From CAVQBJ01 sp963710725 (GTDB taxonomy: Bacteria; Actinomycetota; Thermoleophilia; Solirubrobacterales; Solirubrobacteraceae), in NCBI GenBank assembly GCA_963710725.1, contig CAVQBJ010000007.1:223748-287747 (forward strand): a stretch of DNA of 64,000 nt, in the 5' to 3' direction. A model generated the notes under the pieces. The model ran no database searches, was not told the DNA's origin, and was given only the letters and a program-made list of their open reading frames with translations. Positions 7,427 to 15,171 of this stretch are shown here, in pieces (within the stretch, counting starts at the first letter, position 1; every line of letters starts with the position of its first letter). A program made the position numbers and the translations under genes.

Positions 7427-10257
7427 GAGCGGAGCACGCTCCCGTCGGGGTCGTACGGCGGGCGCGTGGCCACGGTGGCCGCGAAGCGACGGCCGGCGTC
7501 GGCCACGGTCACGCTCGCCCCGTCGCGCGCGAGCGCGGCCGGTACCCAGGCCATGCCGAGCGGGCGCCCGGTCCGCGGGCCGTGACGAGCGCTCGTCAGC
7601 TGGCCGGCCGGCCGTCCGGCCTCGTCGAGGACGACCGCGCCCTCGGCCGGGAGAGGACCGTCGGGCAGCGCCAGCCCGACGAGCGTCTGCTCGGCGTCGG
7701 CGGCCTCGGCGAGCGCGAGCGCCGGGCCACCGATGAAGTCCTGCCCGCGGGCCAGCTTGACCGTCCAGCCCATCCCGGCGCTGAACGGCGTGGACTCCGA
7801 GTCGGTGTCCTGCCCGACGATCACGTGGTGCTTCTCCAGGCGCAGCTGGCGCTGGGCCTCCAACCCGAACGGCCGCAGCCGTTCGGCCGCTCCGGCGGCG
7901 AAGAGCGTCTGCCACACGTGCCCGGCGTGTGCACTCGAGAAGTGCAGCTCGTAGCCGAGCTCGCCGGTGAAGCCGAGCCGCACGAGCAGACACGGGACCG
8001 ACGCCACAGTGGCGCTGCGAACGTGCAAATAGGGAAAGGCTTCGTTCGCGCAGTCCAGATCGGCGATCGCACTGAGCACCGTTCGGGCGCGCGGGCCGGC
8101 GAGGTTGAGTGCCGCCAGCGCCTGGGTGACGTCGGTGATCGATGCGTCCAGGCCCCAGTCGGCCAACCACCAGGAGAACCACTGCTCGACCGCGCCGGCG
8201 CCGCTGGAGGTCGTCGTGACGTAGAAGGTGTCGTCGTCGAGGCGGCAGATCGTGCCGTCGTCGGAGATGCGCCCGGTCTCGCTGGTCAGCACGCCGTAGC
8301 GCGCGCGGCCGATGGCGAGCGTGGACATCGGCGCCGGGTACAGCCGGTCGAGCAGCGCGCCGGCATCGCGGCCGCGCACGATCAGCTTGCCGAGCGTGGA
8401 GACGTCGATCACGCCGACGTGCGCCGCCACGTGGCGGGCCTCGCCGGCGGCGTCGCCGTAGTCGTAGGCGCGCCGCCAGTCGCCGGCCCAGCGCACGTGG
8501 GCGCCGAGCTCTCGGTGACGGTCGTGCAGCGCCGTTCGCTTCGCCGGCTCGAACGGCCGGCCGGCGAGCACGCCGAGCGGGACGGTCGCCCACGGCGGTC
8601 GGGACGTCGTCGATCCGATCTCGGCCGCCGCGCGCCCGGTGGCGTCGGCGACGAGGCGGATGCAGGACAGCTGACACATCCGCCCCTGGCACGGACCCAT
8701 GGTCACGGTGCTGTAGCGCTTGGCCAGCTCGATCGAGTCGAACCCCTCCCACACCGCCTGGGCCAGCTCCTTCGTGGTGACGTCCTCGCACGCGCAGACG
8801 ACGACACGCCCGCCGCCCGTCCGCGCCGGAAGGGGGGCGACGGCATCGGGCGGCGCGGCGCCCGACACGAGGACGAGCGCCTCTTCCTCCTCGCGCGACC
8901 GCTCGTCGCCGAGGCCGAGCGCGTGCGCGGCGCGCAAGCCGGCGAGACGGCCGCTGGCCGGCGCATCCGCGTCGCCGCGGACGCTCCCGGCCGCGCCGAT
9001 GCCAGCCGCCAGGTCGCCGAGGCCGACGACCCCGGTCCGCGGGTCATAGGCGGTGCGCACGCCCGCCTGGCTCGGGAGCGCGACGGCCGGGGCGTCGCCG
9101 CCGCTGAGCACGAGCAGGTCGGCCTCGATCGTCTGCTCGCCGCCGCGGGACGGGGCGAGCGTCACGGCCGTCAGCTCGCGGTGCCCGTGGGCGCGGCGCA
9201 CCATCGTGGCCGCGAGCACGGGGACTCCGGCGGCGCGCAGCGCGGCGCCGCTCGAGCCCGACTCCGGGCGCACGTCGGCGACCGCCGCGACGGTGACGCC
9301 CGCGCGCTGCAGCGCCAGCGCCGCCTGCAGGCCGCGTTCGCCGACGGTCGCGACGACGGCCCGGGTGCCGGGCGCCAGCCCGTACCGGGTGAGCAGACGG
9401 CGGGCGCCGCCGGAGAGCATGATCCCGGGGCGATCGCCATCGGCGAACAGGAGCGGCTGCTCGATCGTGCCGGTGGCGTAGACGTGCTCGCGCGCGCGCA
9501 CCTGATGCAGCGTGTCGCCCTGCCAGATCGGGCTCAGGCCGTCGTAGTAGCCGAGTACGGCGGCCCGCGAGAGGAGCTCGACCCCGGCGGCCGCGGCTCG
9601 CCGCGTCAGCTCCGCGGCGAGCTCGTGCCCACCCTCGTCGAGCAGACGCCCGCCGAGGCGCACGTCCTCGTCGGCGAGCACGACGTCGGCCCCGAGGTCG
9701 GCGGCCGCGATCGCCGCGCTCAGCCCGGCGGCGCCCCCGCCGACGACGAGCACGTCGGCGTGGCGGCGGCGGTACTCGGTCGCCCAGGTCCGCTCGGCCT
9801 GCGCGTCCGGCAGGCGTCCGAGCCCGGCGGCGTGGCGCAGAACCTTCTCGTAGAGCGGCCACAGGCGCCGCGGTCGCTGAAACGTCTTGTAGTAGAAGCC
9901 GACCGGCAGCGCCCGCGAGGGCAGACGGTCGACGACCGCCATGACGTCCCGGTCCAGGCTCGGCCACGCGTTGAGGTGCTCGACGCGCTGCCCGTCGCGC
10001 GCCGGCTCGGTGCAGGCCCGCACGCCCGGCGCACCGTCGACCGCGACGAGGCAGTTGGCGCACTGCCCGCTGCAGCACAGCAGCCCGCGCGGGCGGTGGT
10101 ACTTGAAGCTGCGCGAGAATGTGCGCCGCCCGGCGGCGAACAGCGCCGAGGCGATCGTGTCGCCCTCGTAGGCCGGGATACTGCGGCCGTCGAAGCTGAA
10201 GCGGATGGGCCGCGCGCGCTCGATCTGCTCGCCCGGCGCCGGCTCGAGGCGCCTCAC
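7423..10257 (-). CDS. mgdC: N-methylglutamate dehydrogenase / sarcosine oxidase alpha-like subunit
   Basis: This 944-residue multidomain subunit is homologous to SoxA. In order it has a ferredoxin-like N-terminal domain (CSGQCANC at about residue 62), an NAD(H)-binding Rossmann domain (VLVVGGGAAGLSAA, about 167), a Bfd-like cysteine cluster (CACEDVTTKEL through GPCQGRMCQ), and a C-terminal GcvT folate-binding half (about 580-940). The folate domain would accept the C1 unit as methylene-tetrahydrofolate when folate is present. The GTG start at 10257 overlaps the delta subunit stop by four bases. The length matches the family norm of about 950-1000 residues. Confidence 0.9.
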   Translation of the reverse strand: MRRLEPAPGEQIERARPIRFSFDGRSIPAYEGDTIASALFAAGRRTFSRSFKYHRPRGLLCCSGQCANCLVAVDGAPGVRACTEPARDGQRVEHLNAWPSLDRDVMAVVDRLPSRALPVGFYYKTFQRPRRLWPLYEKVLRHAAGLGRLPDAQAERTWATEYRRRHADVLVVGGGAAGLSAAIAAADLGADVVLADEDVRLGGRLLDEGGHELAAELTRRAAAAGVELLSRAAVLGYYDGLSPIWQGDTLHQVRAREHVYATGTIEQPLLFADGDRPGIMLSGGARRLLTRYGLAPGTRAVVATVGERGLQAALALQRAGVTVAAVADVRPESGSSGAALRAAGVPVLAATMVRRAHGHRELTAVTLAPSRGGEQTIEADLLVLSGGDAPAVALPSQAGVRTAYDPRTGVVGLGDLAAGIGAAGSVRGDADAPASGRLAGLRAAHALGLGDERSREEEEALVLVSGAAPPDAVAPLPARTGGGRVVVCACEDVTTKELAQAVWEGFDSIELAKRYSTVTMGPCQGRMCQLSCIRLVADATGRAAAEIGSTTSRPPWATVPLGVLAGRPFEPAKRTALHDRHRELGAHVRWAGDWRRAYDYGDAAGEARHVAAHVGVIDVSTLGKLIVRGRDAGALLDRLYPAPMSTLAIGRARYGVLTSETGRISDDGTICRLDDDTFYVTTTSSGAGAVEQWFSWWLADWGLDASITDVTQALAALNLAGPRARTVLSAIADLDCANEAFPYLHVRSATVASVPCLLVRLGFTGELGYELHFSSAHAGHVWQTLFAAGAAERLRPFGLEAQRQLRLEKHHVIVGQDTDSESTPFSAGMGWTVKLARGQDFIGGPALALAEAADAEQTLVGLALPDGPLPAEGAVVLDEAGRPAGQLTSARHGPRTGRPLGMAWVPAALARDGASVTVADAGRRFAATVATRPPYDPDGSVLRS

Positions 10258-10520
10258 GCCGATCGCGCTCGCTGCACCGGCGCCGTCCAGTGCACCGCGT
10301 TATCGCGCGTATCGCGCTCGGCGATGAACCAGGCCCGGCAGCCCGAGCGGTGAAACCACCACTCGCGCTGCGCGCCGGCGACGTTGCGGCGCAGGTAGGC
10401 GTGCGCGAACACCTCGCGGCGCTCCCCGCCGGCCGGCGGCGGGTCACGGACCTCGCCGCCGTAGGCGAAGTCCGTCACCTCGCGTGGCCCGCAGTGGGGG
10501 CAGGTGAGGACGAATGACAT
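10254..10520 (-). CDS. mgdB: N-methylglutamate dehydrogenase / sarcosine oxidase delta-like subunit
   Basis: This small zinc-binding subunit (88 residues) is homologous to SoxD. It begins MSFVLTCPHCG, with the CPHCG knuckle typical of delta subunits. Later it has HRSGCRAWF, which carries the family's histidine, cysteine and aromatic cluster that supplies the remaining zinc ligands. The start ATG at 10520 gives the normal family length and follows the mgsC stop by 11 bases. The end overlaps the alpha subunit start (GTGA). Its tight packing between mgsC and mgdC shows that synthase and dehydrogenase are one transcription unit. Confidence 0.85.
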   Translation of the reverse strand: MSFVLTCPHCGPREVTDFAYGGEVRDPPPAGGERREVFAHAYLRRNVAGAQREWWFHRSGCRAWFIAERDTRDNAVHWTAPVQRARSA

Positions 10521-10531
10521 TCGGCGGCCGC

Positions 10532-11878
10532 TCAGCTTCCGGGGATCCAGCTCGTGCCCGCGAGCGGCACGCGACTCATCGCCGCCGCCTCGATCGTCAG
10601 CGCGACGAGGTCCTCGCGCTCGAGGTTGTGCACGTGCGACTTGCCGCACGCGCGCGCGATCGTCTGCGTCTCGAGCACCATCGTCGTGAGGTAGTTGGCC
10701 AATCGGCGAGCGCCCTCGGTGGGGTCGAGACGCGCCGCGAGCCGCTCGTCCTGGGTGCTGATGCCGGCCGGGTCGCGGCCTTCGTGCCACGCGTCATAGA
10801 AGCCCGGGGCGGTGCCGAGCGCGCGGTAGTCCTCGGCCAGCTCGGGCGAGTTGTCCCCCAGCGCGATGAGCGCCGCGACGCCGATCGAGACGGCGTCGGC
10901 ACCGAGAGCGAGCGCCTTGGCGACGTCGGCGCCGTTGCGGATCCCGCCCGACACGACGAGCTGCACCTCGCGATGCACGCCGAGGTCCTGCAGCGCGCTC
11001 ACGGCCGGCGCGATCGCCGCCAGGATCGGGATGCCGACATGCTCGATGAACACCTCCTGGCTCGCCGCCGTGCCGCCCTGCATCCCGTCGAGGACGACGA
11101 CGTCGGCGCCGGCCTTGACGGCGAGCGCGACGTCGTAGTAGGGCCGCGAGGCGCCGACCTTCACAAAGATCGGCTTCTCCCATCCGGTGATCTCGCGCAG
11201 CTCGCCGATCTTGATCTGCAGGTCGTCGGGCCCGGTCCAGTCGGGGTGCCGGGAGGCGCTGCGCTGGTCGATGCCCGCCGGCAGGTCACGCATCGCCGCG
11301 ACCCGCTCCGAGATCTTCTGGCCGAGCAGCATCCCGCCGCCGCCGGGCTTGGCCCCCTGGCCGATGACGATCTCGATCGCGTCGGCGCGCCGCAGATCCT
11401 CGGGGTTCATGCCGTAGCGCGAGGGCAGTAACTGGTACACGAGCTGCTCGGAGGCGATCCGCTCCTCGGGCGTCATGCCGCCGTCGCCGGTCGTCGTGCT
11501 CGTGCCGACGGCGGTCGCCCCGCGGCCGAGCGCCTCCTTGGCCTGCGCGGACAGCGCGCCGAAGCTCATCCCGGCGATCGTGATCGGGATCTTCAGCTGC
11601 AGCGGCCGGCTCGCGTGGCGCCCGCCGAGCGTCACGTCGGTGGCGCAGCGTTCGCGGTAGCCCTCGAGCGGATAGCGCGACACGCTCGCGCCGAGAAACA
11701 GCAGATCGTCGAAGTGCGGCACGCGGCGCTTGGCGCCGCCCCCGCGGATCGCGTAGATGCCCTCGTTCGCGGCGCGCTGGATCTCCCGGATCGTCGCCCG
11801 GTCGAAGGTCGCCGACTCGCGTAACGCGGCCATGTCGGGTTCGCCTGTCTGATGGCTGCCGTTAGACGATTCGAGCAT
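10532..11878 (-). CDS. mgsC: N-methylglutamate synthase subunit C (FMN glutamate synthase-like)
   Basis: This 448-residue protein has the FMN-binding central domain of glutamate synthase, as in GlxD/MgsC. Visible motifs are GMSFGALSAQAKEALGRGA, TTTGDGGMTPEE, GQGAKPGGGGMLLG and the phosphate-binding VVSGGIRNGADVAKALALGA. In the pathway it forms N-methylglutamate from methylamine-derived gamma-glutamylmethylamide together with MgsA and MgsB. The ATG at 11878 overlaps the mgsB stop by one base (TGATG); a second ATG 15 codons later is possible. Ferredoxin-type glutamate synthase homologues exist alone in other bacteria, so the assignment relies on the neighbours. Confidence 0.88.
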   Translation of the reverse strand: MLESSNGSHQTGEPDMAALRESATFDRATIREIQRAANEGIYAIRGGGAKRRVPHFDDLLFLGASVSRYPLEGYRERCATDVTLGGRHASRPLQLKIPITIAGMSFGALSAQAKEALGRGATAVGTSTTTGDGGMTPEERIASEQLVYQLLPSRYGMNPEDLRRADAIEIVIGQGAKPGGGGMLLGQKISERVAAMRDLPAGIDQRSASRHPDWTGPDDLQIKIGELREITGWEKPIFVKVGASRPYYDVALAVKAGADVVVLDGMQGGTAASQEVFIEHVGIPILAAIAPAVSALQDLGVHREVQLVVSGGIRNGADVAKALALGADAVSIGVAALIALGDNSPELAEDYRALGTAPGFYDAWHEGRDPAGISTQDERLAARLDPTEGARRLANYLTTMVLETQTIARACGKSHVHNLEREDLVALTIEAAAMSRVPLAGTSWIPGS

Positions 11879-12600
11879 CAGTACCGCGCGACGTGCTCGG
11901 AGCGGAAGTGGTACAGCGCGCGTGCGCTGCCGTAGCGACGAAACGCCCCGGCTGACACGTCCTCGATCTCCGCCGCCTCCAGCAGGGCGGCGACCTCGGC
12001 GACGTCCTCGGCCCGCATCTCCTTCTCGACGCAGTCCGCGCCGAGGCCGGCGACCGAGCCGCGCACGAACAGCCTCGCCTCGTAGAGCGAGTCGCCGAGC
12101 GCCTCGCCCGCATCGCCGCACACGACCAGGCGACCGGACTGACCCATGAACGCCGCGAGGTGCCCGACCGACCCGCGCACGACGACGTCGGCACCCTTGA
12201 GCGAGATCGCGCAGCGCGCGGCCGCGTCACCGTGCACCACGAGCAGCCCGCCGTGCGCACTCGCCCCGGCCGACTGGCTCGCGCTGTCCGTGACCTCGAC
12301 GCGCCCGGACATCATGTTCTCGGCCACGCCCACCCCGACGTTGCCCTCGACGCGCACCTGCGCGTGCTCGTTCATGCCGGCGCAGTAGTACCCGGCGTGA
12401 CCGAGGATCTCGACGGAGACGCCACCGCGCAGACCGACGGCGAGGCTGTGGCGCCCGGCCGGATTGTGCACGCGCACGACACCACCCGTCCGCCGCTGCA
12501 GGTCGGCGTTGAGCTCGCGCACGCTGGCGCGCTCGAGGTCGACGTCGATGGCCGCCTCGCCGGTGGCCAGGGGCGCGACCGCGGGGATCGCCTCGCTCAC
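11878..12600 (-). CDS. mgsB: N-methylglutamate synthase subunit B (GXGXG domain)
   Basis: This 240-residue protein is one GXGXG beta-helix domain, equivalent to the C-terminal domain of glutamate synthase and to GlxC/MgsB. Repeated glycine-rich turns such as VEGNVGVGVAENMMSG and VRGSVGHLAAFMGQSG show the right-handed helix. It is structural and couples the amidotransferase site of MgsA to the FMN site of MgsC. The GTG start at 12600 is set by a GTGA overlap with mgsA, and the end overlaps mgsC. The gene is the normal length for the family. Confidence 0.88.
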   Translation of the reverse strand: MSEAIPAVAPLATGEAAIDVDLERASVRELNADLQRRTGGVVRVHNPAGRHSLAVGLRGGVSVEILGHAGYYCAGMNEHAQVRVEGNVGVGVAENMMSGRVEVTDSASQSAGASAHGGLLVVHGDAAARCAISLKGADVVVRGSVGHLAAFMGQSGRLVVCGDAGEALGDSLYEARLFVRGSVAGLGADCVEKEMRAEDVAEVAALLEAAEIEDVSAGAFRRYGSARALYHFRSEHVARY

Positions 12601-13487
12601 GCTGGGACGCCGCCCCAGCTGTACACGCGCCCGGGCTCGGGCTCCCACAGCGTCGCGTCGGCGGCCCCGGGAAGCGTCGCGATCGCGCGATACTCGGACG
12701 CGATCGCGACCCACTCGTCGGTCTCGGCCATCACGGCCGGCTTACAGGCGATCGGATCGCGCAGAACGGCGAAGCCGTCAGCCGTGCCGACAGCGAAGGT
12801 GAAGAAGCCGTCGAGGTCGCGCAGGCAACCCTGGAGCGCCTCGTCGAGCCCGTCGCCTTCGCGCAGACGCCACATCAGATAGCCGGCGGCCACCTCGCTG
12901 TCGTTGTCGGTCTGGAAGCGGACGCCCTCGCGGCGCAGACGCTCGCGCAGGCGGTTGTGATTCGACAGCGATCCGTTGTGCACGAGGCAGAGGTCGAGGC
13001 CGGTCGAGAAGGGGTGCGAATGCTCCGTGGTCACCCGGCTCTCGGTGGCCATGCGCGTGTGCCCAATCGCATGGCTGCCGCTCATCGATCGCAGGCCGAC
13101 CGCCTCGAGCACCTCTGACACCGAGCCGGCCTGCTTGTAGATCTCGATCGCGCTGCCGGCGCTCACCACACGGACGGGCGGGCCCTCGCGGGCCGCGAGC
13201 AGCGCCTCGATCTCCGGCGCGGAGGCATCGGTGAGCAGCAGCGCATGAGCGCCGCGCGCGTCGAGGGAGAGGAACGGAAGGTCGAGCGCGACCGCCTCCC
13301 AATCGACGGCGCCGGTGGCGTGGAGGGTGAGCTTGCGCGCTCCCGGGGGCGCCGGGTCGCGGTAGATCGCCACGCCGACGCTGTCGGGACCGCGCTCGGC
13401 AAGCTGGCCGAGCATCTCGGCGAGAAGCTCGCCCAGACGCTCGGCCACGGAGGCTTGCTTGCTGTATATGCCGGCGATACCGCACAT
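12597..13487 (-). CDS. mgsA: N-methylglutamate synthase subunit A (class II glutamine amidotransferase)
   Basis: This 296-residue protein is a class II (Ntn) glutamine amidotransferase like GlxB/MgsA. It begins MCGIAGIYSK, so Cys2 becomes the catalytic N-terminal residue after methionine removal. Other family motifs are GHTRMATESRVT and LVHNGSLSNHN. It would release the methylamine group from gamma-glutamylmethylamide for transfer to the FMN subunit. The ATG at 13487 is required for the exposed cysteine, so the longer upstream frame is rejected. It is the first gene of the minus-strand operon, divergent from gmaS across 257 bases. Confidence 0.9.
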   Translation of the reverse strand: MCGIAGIYSKQASVAERLGELLAEMLGQLAERGPDSVGVAIYRDPAPPGARKLTLHATGAVDWEAVALDLPFLSLDARGAHALLLTDASAPEIEALLAAREGPPVRVVSAGSAIEIYKQAGSVSEVLEAVGLRSMSGSHAIGHTRMATESRVTTEHSHPFSTGLDLCLVHNGSLSNHNRLRERLRREGVRFQTDNDSEVAAGYLMWRLREGDGLDEALQGCLRDLDGFFTFAVGTADGFAVLRDPIACKPAVMAETDEWVAIASEYRAIATLPGAADATLWEPEPGRVYSWGGVPA

Positions 13488-13578
13488 CGGCACGGCAAGG
13501 CTAGGCTCGGCGGACCGCCCCGCCCATGGCCCCGATGAGCACTCTTGGCCCGCCCCATGTGTGTGTTGACCACATCTG

Positions 13579-13635
13579 CATATCTCGCGGCGCCTGGGAA
13601 TGGACAGCCGGTCCACGAGCGACCGACCAGATATG
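13579..13635. promoter_or_regulatory. Divergent control region of mgs-mgd operon and gmaS, with inverted repeat
   Basis: The 257 bases between mgsA (start 13487) and gmaS (start 13745) hold both promoters. Within them CATATCT (13579-13585) and AGATATG (13629-13635) form a perfect 7-base inverted repeat about 43 bases apart, in an AT-richer patch. A two-site operator for a shared regulator would fit. A purine-rich ribosome site (GAGGAGAA, 13730-13737) precedes gmaS. No clear promoter hexamers were identified. Confidence 0.35.
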
Positions 13636-13744
13636 GATTGTTTTCACATTGCCGTCGCCCCGCGGGTGGTGTGAGATGACAGCTCCCGCTTCGTGCCGGC
13701 ACGGGAGCGTCGGCGTTAGGAATCCGACCGAGGAGAACTGGCCC

Positions 13745-15142
13745 GTGTCGCTCACCGATCCCACCGCCTCGCCCGCGGCCCCGGCCGCCGACCCGGTCCG
13801 CGACATCGCCGAGCGGGTGGCGAGCGACGGGGTGCGCTACCTCTTCGCCCAGTTCGTCGACCTGCACGGCAAGCCGAACGCGAAGCTGGTGCCGGTCTCG
13901 CATCTCGACGACATGCTCACCGAGGGTGCCGGCTTCGCCGGGTTCGCCGCCGGCGAGGTCGGCCAGCGCCCGCACGACCCCGACCTCATCGCGGTGCCCG
14001 ACGCTCGTTCCTACACGCCGCTGCCCTGGCGCCCGGAGGTGGCGCGCTTCGCCTGCGACCTGCAGGTCGAGGGCGCCCCGTGGCCGTACTGCCCGCGCAC
14101 GATCCTGCGACGCCAGCTCGAGCGGGCGAGTGCGCTCGGCTTCGAGTTCCGGCTCGGCGCCGAGCTCGAGTACTTCCTCGTCCGCCGCCGCGAGGACGGC
14201 TCGATCGAGGTGGCCGACGCGCAGGACACGCTCAGCCAGCCCTGTTACGACATGCGGGCGCTGACGCGCGGCCTGGACTTCGTCACCACGATCGCCGATC
14301 ACCTGTCGAGCCTCGGGTGGGACAACTATGCGACCGACCACGAGGACGCGAACGGCCAGTTCGAGCAGAACTTCGCCTTCGCCGACGCGCTCACCACCTG
14401 CGACCGCGCCGTCTTCTTCCGTTACATGGTCGAGTCGATCGCCCAGGAGCGCGGGCTGATCGCCACCTTCATGCCGAAGCCGTTCTCACACCTCACGGGC
14501 AGCGGCTGCCACTTCCACATGAGCCTGTGGCGTGATGGGGTCAACGTGTTCGACCTCGACCCGGCCGAGGATCCGCGCGGGCTTGGTCTCTCGCCGACGG
14601 CGTACCACTTCATCGCCGGTCTGAAGGCGCATGCGAAGGCGTCGATCGCCGTGACCGCGCCGACGGTCACCTCCTACAAGCGCCTGGTGATCGGCGCGCG
14701 CAGCGGTTCGGCCTGGGCGCCGATCCACGTCAGCTACGGCTACAACAACCGCACCCAGATGCTGCGCATCCCCGCGCCGGGGCGCATCGAGGACCGCTCC
14801 GTCGACGGGTCGTGCAATCCCTACCTGGCGGCCACGGCCGTGCTCGCCGCCGGCCTCGACGGGGTGGAGCGTGAGCTCGACCCCGGCGACCCCACGACCG
14901 AGCTGAATCTCCACGACCTCGACGACGCCTCACTGTCCGCGCTCGGGATCGAGCGTCTGCCCGGGAACCTGCTCGATGCCACGCGCGAGCTCGAGCGCGA
15001 CGACACGTTGCGCGCCGCGCTCGGCGACTGCGGCGGCGAGGACTACGTCGATTACTACGTCCGGGTGAAGCAGCGCGAGTGGCAGGAGGCGCACGAGCAG
15101 GTGACGCCGTGGGAGCTCGAACGCTACCTGCAGCTCTATTGA
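13745..15142 (+). CDS. gmaS: Gamma-glutamylmethylamide synthetase (type III glutamine synthetase family)
   Basis: This 465-residue protein belongs to the GlnT/GMAS branch of the glutamine synthetase superfamily. Motifs include GAELEYF (metal-binding glutamate), DHEDANGQFEQN, the histidine-rich SGCHFHMSLW, and the ATP-site arginine region NNRTQMLRIPAPGRIEDR. GMAS joins methylamine to the gamma-carboxyl of glutamate with ATP. The choice over an ordinary glutamine synthetase rests on its GlnT-type motifs and on the adjacent mgsABC and mgd genes. The GTG at 13745 is chosen because GAGGAGAA lies 7 bases upstream. The gene is divergent from the operon it feeds and is followed after 29 bases by a PucR-type regulator. 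Confidence 0.87.
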   Translation: MSLTDPTASPAAPAADPVRDIAERVASDGVRYLFAQFVDLHGKPNAKLVPVSHLDDMLTEGAGFAGFAAGEVGQRPHDPDLIAVPDARSYTPLPWRPEVARFACDLQVEGAPWPYCPRTILRRQLERASALGFEFRLGAELEYFLVRRREDGSIEVADAQDTLSQPCYDMRALTRGLDFVTTIADHLSSLGWDNYATDHEDANGQFEQNFAFADALTTCDRAVFFRYMVESIAQERGLIATFMPKPFSHLTGSGCHFHMSLWRDGVNVFDLDPAEDPRGLGLSPTAYHFIAGLKAHAKASIAVTAPTVTSYKRLVIGARSGSAWAPIHVSYGYNNRTQMLRIPAPGRIEDRSVDGSCNPYLAATAVLAAGLDGVERELDPGDPTTELNLHDLDDASLSALGIERLPGNLLDATRELERDDTLRAALGDCGGEDYVDYYVRVKQREWQEAHEQVTPWELERYLQLY

Positions 15143-15171
15143 GCGCCACCGCGCACTCGCCGGCGGCGCGC

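Noticed and set aside
7405..10353. Plus-strand open frame of 982 codons opposite the alpha subunit gene
   Set aside because: Its translation is low-complexity Arg/Ala/Gly/His-rich with no family motif, while the minus strand encodes a full SoxA-like protein. It is a shadow caused by high GC content.
5560..10520. Annotating the four-subunit oxidase simply as sarcosine oxidase soxBDAG
   Set aside because: The overlapping mgsABC genes and divergent gmaS-like gene favour N-methylglutamate dehydrogenase. Sarcosine oxidase is kept as the alternative.
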